A stretch of DNA of 64,000 nucleotides from contig NZ_VFQE01000001.1 in assembly GCF_006717095.1 (NCBI RefSeq), positions 620,001-684,000 on the forward strand. The letters are read 5' to 3'. A program made the translations under genes and the position numbers. Shown one piece after another: positions 51,704 through 60,138 of the stretch. The stretch comes from Blastococcus colisei. Its GTDB lineage: Bacteria; Actinomycetota; Actinomycetes; Mycobacteriales; Geodermatophilaceae. Each line of letters begins with the position of its first letter. Within the stretch, counting starts at the first letter, position 1. Below the pieces are notes generated by a model. The model made no database searches and had not been told where the DNA came from. It worked only from the letters and a program-made list of their open reading frames with translations.

Positions 51704-52048
51704 ATGACCGTCGATCTCTTCGCGGGAGTGGCAGTCGCCGACTTCGAGCGGTCGCTGGCCTGGTACGAGCGGCTGATAGGTGAAGGACCGGCGTTCGTGC
51801 CGAACGACGTCGAGGCCGTGTGGGAGCTCGCCGAGAATCGGTACCTGTTCATCGAGGTCCGGCCGGAGCACGCCGGCCACGCGGTGCACACGGTCTTCGT
51901 CGACGACCTCGACGCCCGGATCGAGGCCATCGCCGGCCGTGGAATCGAGCCCGCGGAGCGGGAGACCTACTCGAACGGCGTTCGGAAGGTGACCTACCGG
52001 GATCCCGACGGCAACGAGATCGGTTTCGGCGGCGGACCGGTCGAGTAG
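51704..52048 (+). CDS. VOC/glyoxalase-family protein
   Basis: 114 residues, one vicinal-oxygen-chelate module pair: DLFAGVAVADFERSLAWYER at the start and KVTYRDPDGNEIGFGGG at the end, with a glutamate in LFIEVRPEHAG in the middle. The usual first-strand metal histidine is replaced (AGVAV), so metal binding and catalysis are uncertain. It may be a binding protein for a small hydrophobic ligand or antibiotic. Stands alone between the HNH gene and a small proline-rich ORF. Confidence 0.78.
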   Translation: MTVDLFAGVAVADFERSLAWYERLIGEGPAFVPNDVEAVWELAENRYLFIEVRPEHAGHAVHTVFVDDLDARIEAIAGRGIEPAERETYSNGVRKVTYRDPDGNEIGFGGGPVE

Positions 52049-52094
52049 AGCGACCGGGGTTCCGATCGGTGCCGTCCGGTTCTAGCCTCGGTTC

Positions 52095-52244
52095 ATGACG
52101 ACCCCGCCGCCTCCACCGCAGCCGCCGGGTCCCGCGCCGTCGCCGACGGACCCGATCCCGCCGCCCGTACCGGCCCCGTACCCGACGCCGGATCCCACCG
52201 ACCCGACGGCGCCGCCGCCGGCACCGGCGCCCGAACCCCTCTAG
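52095..52244 (+). CDS. Proline-rich 49-residue peptide, possible small gene
   Basis: 49 residues, about half of them proline (for example TTPPPPPQPPGPAPSPTDP). No signal peptide or helix. Support comes from the start: TAGCCT (52083-52088) is six bases before ATG 52095, the leaderless layout used by many real genes here. The phosphoribosyltransferase gene follows eight bases after its stop, so it may act as a leader ORF. It is too biased in composition for homology to help. Confidence 0.45.
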   Translation: MTTPPPPPQPPGPAPSPTDPIPPPVPAPYPTPDPTDPTAPPPAPAPEPL

Positions 52245-52252
52245 GACTCGCC

Positions 52253-52924
52253 GTGGGGGTGCGGCGCTTCGCGGACCGCCGAGAGGCCGGGCGAGCCCTC
52301 GGCGAGCGGCTGGCCGAGAGCCCCTCCGGCGGACACCCGCGCGACCTCGTCGTGCTCGGCCTCCCGCGGGGCGGCGTCGTCGTCGCGGCCGAGGTCGCCG
52401 CCGTCCTCGGGTCACCGCTCGACGTCCTCGTCGTCCGCAAACTCGGGCTGCCGCGACAGCCGGAGCTGGCGATGGGGGCCATCGCGGCCGTCGGTGACGT
52501 CGTCGAGACGGTGTGGGTCGACGCCGTGCTCGCCGCGGTCCACGTCGACCCGGAGGAGATCGAGGCCGTCCGGCACCGCGAACTCCTCGAGCTGCGCCGT
52601 CGGGAGACCACCTACCGGGACGGCCGCCCGCCCGCCGCGCTGACCGGCCGGGCCGTCGTCCTCGTGGACGACGGGCTGGCCACGGGCGCCACGATGCACG
52701 CTGCGGTCGTCGCCGTGCGGGCGCGGCTGCCCGCGACCCTCGCGGTCGCCGTGCCGATCGGCTCACCCAGCGCCTGCGCCGCACTCGAACCGCTCGTCGA
52801 CGAGGTGCTCTGCCTGGTCGCTCCGGACACGTTCCGCGCGGTCGGGCAGGGCTACGCCGAGTTCGGCCAGACCACCGACGAGGAGGTCCGGCGCGCGTTG
52901 CGCGGCAGCCCGCACGAGGTGTGA
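52253..52924 (+). CDS. Phosphoribosyltransferase-family protein
   Basis: 223 residues. The PRPP-binding loop is typical: AVVLVDDGLATGATMHAAV near residues 134-152. The N-terminal part (LVVLGLPRGGVVVAAEVAAV, LDVLVVRKLGLPRQPELAMG) is that of the stand-alone PRTase group often annotated as putative phosphoribosyltransferase. Substrate unknown; not an obvious purine or pyrimidine salvage enzyme. GTG 52253 follows the proline-rich ORF by eight bases. Next comes the GGR-nuo control region. Confidence 0.83.
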   Translation: MGVRRFADRREAGRALGERLAESPSGGHPRDLVVLGLPRGGVVVAAEVAAVLGSPLDVLVVRKLGLPRQPELAMGAIAAVGDVVETVWVDAVLAAVHVDPEEIEAVRHRELLELRRRETTYRDGRPPAALTGRAVVLVDDGLATGATMHAAVVAVRARLPATLAVAVPIGSPSACAALEPLVDEVLCLVAPDTFRAVGQGYAEFGQTTDEEVRRALRGSPHEV

Positions 52925-52971
52925 CCGATCGCATGGCCGGGGGGTGCTGTCAGGTTCCTCACAGCCGGGCC

Positions 52972-53009
52972 TAGACTCGGAACCAGTGACCTTGTGAACC
53001 ATTTCACAA
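52972..53009 (+). promoter_or_regulatory. Rex operator downstream of a -10 before the GGR-nuo genes
   Basis: TTGTGAACCATTTCACAA (52992-53009) matches the Rex operator TTGTGAA-N4-TTCACAA exactly; counting flanks, the arms are nine bases (CCTTGTGAA/TTCACAAGG). A -10-like TAGACT lies at 52972-52977, with a weak CTGTCA at 52947 as a possible -35. Transcription would start near 52984, so bound Rex would sit at about +8 to +25 as a roadblock. The rex gene is 23 kb away in this window. Confidence 0.85.
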
Positions 53010-53038
53010 GGTCTCGGAAGCCTTGAGGGAGGCGCCGC

Positions 53039-54322
53039 GTGCCCGGCAGGACGACCGCAGCACCACTCGGCGCCGATGCGCGCGCCGACGTGGTCGTGGT
53101 CGGCGCGGGGCCGGCCGGGTCCAGCGCGGCCTGGTGGCTCGCGCAGGCAGGGCTCGACGTCGTCGTCCTCGAGAAGGCGGCCTTCCCCCGCGAGAAGGTC
53201 TGCGGTGACGGGCTCACTCCGCGCGGCGTCAAGGCGCTGGCCGACATGGGCGTCGACACCTCCGGCTGGGTGCAGCACTTGGGTCTGCGCGTTCACGGCG
53301 GGGGCCAGGTCGTCGAGGTCGACTGGCCGCAGCTCTCGTCCTGGCCGCACCGCAGCCTGGTGTGCCGCCGCAGCGAGCTCGACGCCCGGCTAGCCGCGCA
53401 CGCCCAGGCTGCGGGGGCGCGCCTGCACACCGAGGTCACCGTCACCGACCCCCTGCTCGACGAGGCCGGGCGGGTCGCCGGCGTCCGCTTCACCAGCGGT
53501 CCGGGCAAGGAGCCGGGGGAGATCCACGCACAGCTCGTGCTCTCCGCCGAGGGGCTGTCCGGGCGCCTGGCCAAGTCCCTGGGACTGGTCCGCCGCGAGG
53601 ACCGGCCGCTCGGCGTCGCCGTCCGCCGGTACGTCGCCAGCCCGCGGGCGACCGACGACTACCTCGACATCTCCTTCGACCTCGCTCCCGAGGGCCCGAC
53701 CGCCGAGTCCATGCCCGGCTACGGCTGGATCTTCGGGATGGGCGACGGCACCGCCAACGTCGGCTTCGGCCTGCTCGACACCCGGCGCTCCGACGGCGGC
53801 GACCACCGCGAGGTGCTGCGCCGCTGGCTGGACACCTTTCCGGCCGAGGATCACCTCGGCGAGGAGTACGCGGTGACCCCGCTGCGGGGGGCGGGCCTGC
53901 CCATGGCCCTGCACCGGCAGCCGGCCTACACCCGGGGCCTGCTGCTCACCGGTGACGCCGCCGGCACGGTCAACCCGTTCAACGGCGAGGGGATCAGCTA
54001 CGCCATGGAAAGCGGGCGCATGGCCGCGGAGACGGCGGCCGAGGCGCTGGCCCGGCCCGCCGGTCCCGCGCGGGAGTCGGTCCTGCGCCGGTATCCCGAG
54101 CGGCTGCGCGCCGCCTACGGGCGGCACCACCGCCTCGGCGTCGGCTTCCTCGCCCTGCTCAGCCGCCCGGACGTCGTCCGGTTCGCCACGGCGCACGGCC
54201 TCAAGCGGCCGGCGCTGGTGAATGCCGCGCTGCGGCTCATGGGCAACCTCAGTGACGGCCGGGACGGCGACGGCGTGGACCGCGCCATCGCCGTCCTCAC
54301 CCGCCTGGTGCCGGCGGTCTGA
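53039..54322 (+). CDS. Geranylgeranyl reductase family flavoprotein
   Basis: 427 residues. FAD-binding VVVVGAGPAGSSAAWWLAQA at residues 19-38, KVCGDGLTPRGVKAL, and the second FAD motif LLLTGDAAGTVNPFNGEGIS near 301-320 are diagnostic of the GGR/FixC group. In actinobacteria the gene near menaquinone or nuo loci (Rv0561c, recalled; there called MenJ) saturates one isoprene unit of menaquinone, which would fit here. GTG 53039 has GGGAGG seven bases upstream. It stands between a Rex operator and nuoA, 87 bases before it. Confidence 0.88.
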   Translation: MPGRTTAAPLGADARADVVVVGAGPAGSSAAWWLAQAGLDVVVLEKAAFPREKVCGDGLTPRGVKALADMGVDTSGWVQHLGLRVHGGGQVVEVDWPQLSSWPHRSLVCRRSELDARLAAHAQAAGARLHTEVTVTDPLLDEAGRVAGVRFTSGPGKEPGEIHAQLVLSAEGLSGRLAKSLGLVRREDRPLGVAVRRYVASPRATDDYLDISFDLAPEGPTAESMPGYGWIFGMGDGTANVGFGLLDTRRSDGGDHREVLRRWLDTFPAEDHLGEEYAVTPLRGAGLPMALHRQPAYTRGLLLTGDAAGTVNPFNGEGISYAMESGRMAAETAAEALARPAGPARESVLRRYPERLRAAYGRHHRLGVGFLALLSRPDVVRFATAHGLKRPALVNAALRLMGNLSDGRDGDGVDRAIAVLTRLVPAV

Positions 54323-54409
54323 CGTGCGCCGCCCCCCGTGTCTCGACACGCTCCGTAAGCGTTCCGTGCCTGCCCGGAACGTGATCGTCCTCACCGTAGG
54401 GTGCCGCTG

Positions 54410-54772
54410 ATGCTCTCGAACTACGTCCCGATCGTCGGGCTCTTCGCACTGGCCGCGGCGTTCGCGCTGTTCTCGGTCACCGCTGCGCCCTTCATCGGTC
54501 CGCGCCGGTACAACCGGGCCAAGCTCGACGCCTACGAGTGCGGCATCGAGCCGGTCGACCAGCCGCTCACCGGGGGCCGTTTCCCGGTGAAGTACTACCT
54601 GACGGCGATGCTCTTCATCGTCTTCGACATCGAGATCGTCTTCCTCTATCCCTGGGCCGTCGCCAACGACGCGCTCGGGGTGTGGGGCCTGGTCGCGATG
54701 GTCGTCTTCATCGGCACCGTCTTCCTCGCCTTCGCCTACGAGTGGCGGCGCGGCGGGCTCGAGTGGGACTAG
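54410..54772 (+). CDS. nuoA: NADH-quinone oxidoreductase subunit A
   Basis: 120 residues, three membrane helices, with the family signature [12 protein letters not shown] and [23 protein letters not shown]. NuoA is a small membrane-arm subunit near the quinone site. ATG 54410 is used; an in-frame GTG at 54401 adds three residues. No strong ribosome site is present for either. First of the nuo genes, ten bases before nuoB. Confidence 0.96.
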   Translation: MLSNYVPIVGLFALAAAFALFSVTAAPFIGPRRYNRAKLDAYECGIEPVDQPLTGGRFPVKYYLTAMLFIVFDIEIVFLYPWAVANDALGVWGLVAMVVFIGTVFLAFAYEWRRGGLEWD

Positions 54773-54782
54773 GGGACATCTG

Positions 54783-55475
54783 ATGGGACTCGAGGAGAAG
54801 CTGCCGAGCGGCGTGCTGCTGACCAGCGTCGAGAAGTTGGTCAACTGGACGCGCAAGTCGTCGCTGTGGCCGGCGACGTTCGGCCTGGCCTGCTGCGCCA
54901 TCGAGATGATGGCGTCGGGTGCCGGCCGCTACGACCTGGCCCGCTTCGGCATGGAGGTCTTCCGCGCCTCGCCACGCCAGGCCGACCTGATGATCGTCGC
55001 GGGGCGGGTCAGCCAGAAGATGGCCCCGGTCCTGCGCCAGATCTACGACCAGATGCCCGAGCCCCGCTGGGTGCTCGCCATGGGCGTCTGCGCCAGCTCC
55101 GGCGGCATGTTCAACAACTACGCGATCGTCCAGGGCGTCGACCACATCGTCCCGGTGGACATGTACCTGCCCGGCTGCCCGCCGCGGCCGGAGATGCTCA
55201 TGGACGCGATCCTCAAGCTGCACCACAAGATCCAGCACGAGCCGCTCGGCGCGAAGCGGGAGCGCGCGCTCGAGCGGGCGCGCGAAGACGGCACGGCCGA
55301 GGACCTGCACGTCGAGATGCCTTCCACGGTGCGCGTGGACAAGAAGGCGCGGCGCGCGTACGAGGAGGCCGCGGCGCAGGGACGTACCGGTCAATTCCTC
55401 ATCGAGCAGCGCGACGGCAACGCCGTCCTGCTGCCGGAGGAACGTCCTGCTGGTCTCGGGAAGGCGTGGCGATGA
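54783..55475 (+). CDS. nuoB: NADH-quinone oxidoreductase subunit B
   Basis: 230 residues. Ligands of the terminal cluster N2 are present: C37-C38 ([13 protein letters not shown]), C103 ([10 protein letters not shown]) and C132 ([10 protein letters not shown]). N2 passes electrons to menaquinone. A C-terminal extension of about 50 residues (charged, from [10 protein letters not shown]) goes beyond the core. Its stop overlaps the ATG of a 36-codon micro-ORF that leads to nuoC. Confidence 0.97.
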   Translation: MGLEEKLPSGVLLTSVEKLVNWTRKSSLWPATFGLACCAIEMMASGAGRYDLARFGMEVFRASPRQADLMIVAGRVSQKMAPVLRQIYDQMPEPRWVLAMGVCASSGGMFNNYAIVQGVDHIVPVDMYLPGCPPRPEMLMDAILKLHHKIQHEPLGAKRERALERAREDGTAEDLHVEMPSTVRVDKKARRAYEEAAAQGRTGQFLIEQRDGNAVLLPEERPAGLGKAWR

Positions 55476-55582
55476 GCGCCGCGAACACGACGGGCGAGCG
55501 AGCATCGCTCCAGGCTGGGGGCACCTCCCGCTTGCGGGGGACAGCGACCGAGGAGCGGAACGAGTCCGGAGTGGAGCAATGA
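55472..55582 (+). CDS. Micro-ORF bridging nuoB and nuoC (36 aa)
   Basis: ATG 55472 overlaps the nuoB stop (ATGA) and TGA 55580-55582 overlaps the nuoC ATG (ATGA), with no stop between. The stretch carries repeat-like DNA: hairpins GAGCGA-GCA-TCGCTC (55496-55510) and CCCGC-TT-GCGGG (55527-55538), then GACCGAGGAGCGGAACGAG. The peptide ([12 protein letters not shown]...) looks like no known protein. It may only keep ribosomes moving from nuoB to nuoC across an inserted repeat. Confidence 0.35.
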   Translation: MSAANTTGERASLQAGGTSRLRGTATEERNESGVEQ

Positions 55583-56328
55583 GCAACGACGGGGGAGAGA
55601 TCGTCCCCGGCCGCGAGGAGGCCGGCTACGACGCGAGCACGGCTCCGAGCGGCGGGTTCCGCAAGGGAGCCTTCGGCGTCACCGGCAGCGGCGACACCTC
55701 CGGCTTCGGTGGCCTCGTCCGGGTGGAGCCCGGCGGCGCGGTGGCTCTGCACTCCACCGACCGGCCGTACGGTGGCTGGTTCGACGAGGTCACCGACGCG
55801 CTCATCGAGGCCGTCGGCGAGGCGACCTACGACGCCGCCGTCCACCGCGTGCTGGTCGACCGTGGCGAGATCACCTACTTCATCGCCCGGGAGCACCTGC
55901 TGACGCTGGTCCAGGCGCTGCGGGACGACGAGGCGCTGCGCTTCGAGCTGTGCAGCAGCGTCTCGGGAGTCGACTACCTCGACAGCGGCGGCCCCGCCGT
56001 CGACCCCGGCCGGCCGAGGCTGCACGTCGTCTACCACCTGACCTCGATGACCTATCGGCGGCGCATCCGGCTCGAGATCGCCGTGACCGCCGAGGACACG
56101 CACGTGCCGTCGGTGACGGGCATCTACCCCACGGCGGACTGGCACGAGCGCGAGACCTGGGACATGTTCGGGATCGTCTTCGACGGCCACCCCGCGCTGA
56201 CCCGCATCCTGATGCCCGACGACTGGGACGGCTTCCCGCAGCGCAAGGACTACCCGCTGGGCGGGATCCCCGTGGAGTACCACGGCGCCACGATCCCGCC
56301 GCCGGACACGCGACGGAGCTACCGATGA
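55579..56328 (+). CDS. nuoC: NADH-quinone oxidoreductase subunit C
   Basis: 249 residues, separate from nuoD. The 30-kDa signature is present: [20 protein letters not shown] and [20 protein letters not shown]. The first 45 residues are a poorly conserved Gly-rich extension. It is part of the peripheral arm next to NuoB and NuoD. ATG 55579 overlaps the micro-ORF stop; its own stop overlaps a 21-codon micro-ORF. Confidence 0.96.
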   Translation: MSNDGGEIVPGREEAGYDASTAPSGGFRKGAFGVTGSGDTSGFGGLVRVEPGGAVALHSTDRPYGGWFDEVTDALIEAVGEATYDAAVHRVLVDRGEITYFIAREHLLTLVQALRDDEALRFELCSSVSGVDYLDSGGPAVDPGRPRLHVVYHLTSMTYRRRIRLEIAVTAEDTHVPSVTGIYPTADWHERETWDMFGIVFDGHPALTRILMPDDWDGFPQRKDYPLGGIPVEYHGATIPPPDTRRSYR

Positions 56329-56390
56329 GCCGGGATCTGACGTCACGCGGTGATCGTCCCGCCGCGAACACCCGGAGGGCGTACCGATGA
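56325..56390 (+). CDS. Micro-ORF bridging nuoC and nuoD, a duplicated nuoC tail (21 aa)
   Basis: ATG 56325 overlaps the nuoC stop and TGA 56388-56390 overlaps the nuoD ATG. Its end (NTRRAYR, then ATGAGC) copies the end of nuoC (DTRRSYR, then ATGAGC); the DNA at 56253-56330 and 56350-56392 is visibly related. It looks like a local tandem duplication of the nuoC-nuoD junction that kept translational coupling. A peptide function is unlikely. Confidence 0.35.
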   Translation: MSRDLTSRGDRPAANTRRAYR

Positions 56391-57715
56391 GCACCACGTA
56401 CAACGAGGCCGACCCGTACGCCGGTTCTCGCGAGACCACCGAGGGCCGCGTCTACACCGTCACCGGTGGCGACTGGGACCTGACCTTCGCCGATCCGCAC
56501 GGCGAGGAGCGCCTCGTCGTCAACATGGGGCCGCAGCACCCCTCCACCCACGGCGTCCTGCGGCTGGTCCTCGACCTCGAGGGCGAGACGGTGACCAAGG
56601 CGCGGGTGGTCATCGGCTACCTGCACACCGGCATCGAGAAGAACACCGAGTACCGCAACTGGACGCAGGGCACGACCTTCGTGACGCGGATGGACTACCT
56701 GTCCCCGCTGTTCAACGAGGCCGGGTACTGCATGGCCGTCGAGAAGCTCCTCGGCGTCGAGGTGCCGCAGCGGGCCCGGACGATCCGCGTCCTGGTGATG
56801 GAGCTCAACCGGATCGCCTCGCACCTGGTCGCGCTGGCCACGTTCGGCATGGAGATGGGTGCCCTCACCGGCATGACCAACGGCTTCCGCGAGCGGGAGA
56901 TGGTCCTCGACCTGCTCGAGGAGATCACCGGCCTGCGGATGAACCACGCCTACATCCGCCCCGGCGGCCTGGCGCAGGACCTTCCCGAGGGCTCGGTCGA
57001 GAGCATCCGTGAGTTCCTGAAGATCTTCCCCAAGCGGGTGGCCGACTTCCACCGGCTGCTCACCGGTCAGCCGATCTGGCAGAACCGGCTCAAGGACGCC
57101 GGCTACCTCGACCTCACCGGCTGCGTGGCGCTGGGCATCACCGGGCCGGTGCTGCGGGCGACCGGTCTGCCCTGGGACCTGCGCAAGGTCGAGCCGTATC
57201 TCGGTTACGAGACCTATGACTTCGAGGTGCCGACCGCGGACACCTGCGACGCCTGGGGCCGCTACCTGGTCCGCATGGCGGAGGTGAACGAGTCGCTCCG
57301 GCTCATCGCCCAGGCGCTGGACCGCCTCGAACCCGGTCCGGTCATGGTCGAGGACAAGAAGATCGCCTGGCCCGCGCAGCTGTCGCTCGGCGCCGACGGC
57401 ATGGGCAACTCCCTGGACCACGTCCGCCACATCATGGGCCAGTCGATGGAGGCCCTGATCCACCACTTCAAGCTGGTCACCGAGGGCTTCCGCGTGCCGG
57501 CCGGTCAGGTGTACGTACCGATCGAGTCGCCCCGCGGCGAGCTCAGCTACCACGTGGTCAGCGACGGCAGCACCCGGCCGTGGCGCGTGCACGTGCGCGA
57601 CCCCAGTTTCGTGAACCTGCAGGCCACGGCGGCGATGAGCGAGGGCGGCATGATCGCCGACGTCATCGCGGCCATCGCGTCGATCGACCCCGTGATGGGA
57701 GGAGTCGACAGGTGA
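56387..57715 (+). CDS. nuoD: NADH-quinone oxidoreductase subunit D
   Basis: 442 residues, 49-kDa subunit. [20 protein letters not shown] holds the quinone-site histidine region; [19 protein letters not shown] and the C-terminal [16 protein letters not shown] and DPVMGGVDR are typical. It forms the quinone chamber with NuoB. The stop overlaps nuoE (GTGA). Confidence 0.97.
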   Translation: MSTTYNEADPYAGSRETTEGRVYTVTGGDWDLTFADPHGEERLVVNMGPQHPSTHGVLRLVLDLEGETVTKARVVIGYLHTGIEKNTEYRNWTQGTTFVTRMDYLSPLFNEAGYCMAVEKLLGVEVPQRARTIRVLVMELNRIASHLVALATFGMEMGALTGMTNGFREREMVLDLLEEITGLRMNHAYIRPGGLAQDLPEGSVESIREFLKIFPKRVADFHRLLTGQPIWQNRLKDAGYLDLTGCVALGITGPVLRATGLPWDLRKVEPYLGYETYDFEVPTADTCDAWGRYLVRMAEVNESLRLIAQALDRLEPGPVMVEDKKIAWPAQLSLGADGMGNSLDHVRHIMGQSMEALIHHFKLVTEGFRVPAGQVYVPIESPRGELSYHVVSDGSTRPWRVHVRDPSFVNLQATAAMSEGGMIADVIAAIASIDPVMGGVDR

Positions 57716-58806
57716 GTGCTCTCCCTGGTTCGGCCGAGGGGACGGCGGTGACGGGCCTGGACTCGACGCCCGTGGACTCCTCGCCCGAGGCCCTCGCCGA
57801 CCTGCCCCCGCTGACCGAGCAGACCCGCCTCGAGGCGCGGGAGATCATGGCCCGCTACCCGGTGGCTCGCTCCGCGCTGCTGCCGATGCTGCACCTGGTC
57901 CAGTCGGTGCAGGGCTACGTCTCACCCGAAGGCGTCACCTTCTGCGCGGAGGAACTCCGGCTCACCAAGGCCGAGGTGGGCGCGGTCGCGACCTTCTACA
58001 CGATGTACAAGCGCCGTCCCACTGGTCGGCACCTGGTGAGCGTCTGCACCAACACGCTGTGCAGCGTCCTCGGCGGCCAGCGGATCATGGACGCGCTGTC
58101 GGCCGACCTCGGTGTCCACCACGACGAGACCGCCGCCGATGGCTCGATCACCCTCGAGCACGCCGAGTGCCTGGCCGCCTGCGACTACGCGCCGGTCGTC
58201 ACCGTGGACTACGAGTTCTACGACCAGCAGGACGTCGAGAGCGCCCGCGAGCTGGTCGCGGCCCTCCGCCGTGGCGAGAAGCCCGCGCCGACCCGGGGCG
58301 CCCCGCTGACCGACTTCAAGGGCATCTCCCGGCAGCTGGCCGGCTTCTCGCAGTACGAGGACCCCTACGAGATGGCCGCCGCCGTCGACCACCACGGCGA
58401 CTACAGCCCGACGCTGATCGGGCTGCGGCTGGCCGAGGAGCGGGGGGAGTCGGCGCCGGCGATGCCGCGGACCACGCCCAGCGAGGCCCCGGACGCCGGA
58501 GAGCCGGCTGAGACCGTCGCGCCCACCGGCCGGACAGGAGCCACCCCCGGCGAGGAGGCGGCCGACGCGCGCGTCGCCGCCGCGGACACCCCGGCCGAGA
58601 AGGCCGGTGCGGCCGGTTCGCACCCCGACGCCCCGGAGCCCGCCGGCCGGCGGCTGCCCGACGGCCGTGCCGGCACCGACACGCCGGCCGGCCAGGAGCC
58701 GGGCACGAGTGGTCAAGGCCCCGCCAGTCCACCCCCGGCCGCCCAGGGCCCCGCCGAGGCGCCCCGCACCATCGAGGGCCGGTCCACCCCGAAGCGGAAG
58801 GACTGA
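57712..58806 (+). CDS. nuoE: NADH-quinone oxidoreductase subunit E with long C-terminal tail
   Basis: 364 residues against about 170-250 in most NuoE proteins. The 24-kDa domain has the [2Fe-2S] N1a ligands C112, C117, C153 and C157 ([26 protein letters not shown]). After about residue 250 there is a low-complexity tail of over 100 residues rich in Ala, Pro, Gly, Glu and Thr. The tail looks disordered and lineage-specific. GTG 57712 overlaps nuoD; nuoF starts three bases after the stop. Confidence 0.95.
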   Translation: MSALPGSAEGTAVTGLDSTPVDSSPEALADLPPLTEQTRLEAREIMARYPVARSALLPMLHLVQSVQGYVSPEGVTFCAEELRLTKAEVGAVATFYTMYKRRPTGRHLVSVCTNTLCSVLGGQRIMDALSADLGVHHDETAADGSITLEHAECLAACDYAPVVTVDYEFYDQQDVESARELVAALRRGEKPAPTRGAPLTDFKGISRQLAGFSQYEDPYEMAAAVDHHGDYSPTLIGLRLAEERGESAPAMPRTTPSEAPDAGEPAETVAPTGRTGATPGEEAADARVAAADTPAEKAGAAGSHPDAPEPAGRRLPDGRAGTDTPAGQEPGTSGQGPASPPPAAQGPAEAPRTIEGRSTPKRKD

Positions 58807-58809
58807 GCC

Positions 58810-60138
58810 ATGCCTCTCACTCCCGTGCTCACCACCCGGTGGGGCGCCGACAGGTCCTGGCGCCTGAAGACCTACGAGCGGCTCGAGGGCTACGCCGCGC
58901 TGAAGCAGGCGCTGCGCATGGCGCCCGACGAGCTCGTCGCCCTGGTCAAGGACTCCGGCCTGCGCGGCCGCGGCGGCGCCGGCTTCCCGACCGGCATGAA
59001 GTGGAGCTTCATCCCGCAGCCCAAGCCGGGGGAGGCCCCCACCGGACCGGCGGCGATGCCGAAGTACCTCGTGGTCAACGCCGACGAGGGCGAGCCGGGC
59101 ACCTGCAAGGACCTGCCGCTCATGATGGCCGACCCGCACTCGCTCATCGAGGGCGTGATCATCTCCGCCTACGCGATCCGGTCGCACTTCGCCGTCATCT
59201 ACGTGCGCGGCGAGGCGGTGCACGCCCACCGCCGACTGATGTCCGCCGTCGAGGAGGCCTACGCCGCGGGCTACCTCGGCAGCGACATCCTCGGTTCCGG
59301 CTACGACCTTGAACTGGTCGTGCACGCCGGCGCCGGTGCCTACATCTGCGGCGAGGAGACGGCGCTGCTGGACTCGCTCGAGGGGTATCGCGGGCAGCCG
59401 CGGCTCAAGCCGCCGTTCCCCGCCGTCGCCGGGCTCTACGGCGCCCCGACGGTCATCAACAACGTCGAGACCCTGGCCAGCGTGCCGTTCGTCGTCCGCG
59501 GCGGCGCCGACTGGTTCAAGGACTTCGGCCCCGAGAAGTCGCCCGGCCCGAAGATCTACTCGCTGTCGGGCCGCGTCGTCCGCCCCGGCCAGTACGAGGC
59601 CCCCATGGGGACGACGATGCGCGAACTGCTCGAGATGGCCGGCGGTGTCCGCCCCGGCCACGAGCTGAAGTTCTGGACGCCGGGCGGCTCGTCCACGCCG
59701 TACTTCACCGCGGAGCACCTCGACGTCCCGCTGGACTTCGACTCGGTCGCGGCGGCCGGCTCCATGCTCGGCACCACCGCGCTCATGGTGTTCGACGAGA
59801 CCGACTCCATCGTCGAGGCCACCCTGCGGTTCACCGAGTTCTACGCGCACGAGAGCTGCGGGAAGTGCACGCCCTGCCGCGAGGGCACCTACTGGCTGGT
59901 GCAGATCCTCGAGCGGATCGCGCACGGCCGCGGCACCGCCCAGGACCTCGACATCCTGATCGACACCTGCGACAACATCCTGGGCCGGTCGTTCTGCGCC
60001 CTCGGTGACGGCGCCACGAGCTGCATCACCAGCTCGCTGAAGTACTTCAAGGACGACTACGTCGCCCTGCTGCCCCCGGAGGAGCAGGCCCGGCTGGGCC
60101 GCACCCTCCGCATCGAGCCCGTGAAAGTTGCCTCATGA
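58810..60138 (+). CDS. nuoF: NADH-quinone oxidoreductase subunit F
   Basis: 442 residues. NADH/FMN-binding [13 protein letters not shown] near 53-65 and [14 protein letters not shown]; the N3 [4Fe-4S] ligands are C350, C353 and C356 ([11 protein letters not shown]) and C396 (GRSFCALGD). It is the NADH-oxidising subunit, working with NuoE and NuoG. ATG 58810; the stop overlaps nuoG (ATGA). Confidence 0.97.
   Translation: MPLTPVLTTRWGADRSWRLKTYERLEGYAALKQALRMAPDELVALVKDSGLRGRGGAGFPTGMKWSFIPQPKPGEAPTGPAAMPKYLVVNADEGEPGTCKDLPLMMADPHSLIEGVIISAYAIRSHFAVIYVRGEAVHAHRRLMSAVEEAYAAGYLGSDILGSGYDLELVVHAGAGAYICGEETALLDSLEGYRGQPRLKPPFPAVAGLYGAPTVINNVETLASVPFVVRGGADWFKDFGPEKSPGPKIYSLSGRVVRPGQYEAPMGTTMRELLEMAGGVRPGHELKFWTPGGSSTPYFTAEHLDVPLDFDSVAAAGSMLGTTALMVFDETDSIVEATLRFTEFYAHESCGKCTPCREGTYWLVQILERIAHGRGTAQDLDILIDTCDNILGRSFCALGDGATSCITSSLKYFKDDYVALLPPEEQARLGRTLRIEPVKVAS

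Noticed and set aside
54397-54402. TAGGGT just before nuoA as a separate nuoA promoter
   Set aside because: It overlaps the possible GTG at 54401 and is eight bases from ATG 54410 with no -35; the Rex-linked promoter before GGR is the more convincing one.
57922-59925. Long minus-strand ORF across nuoE-nuoF
   Set aside because: Shadow of nuo coding frames; no recognisable motif or start signal.
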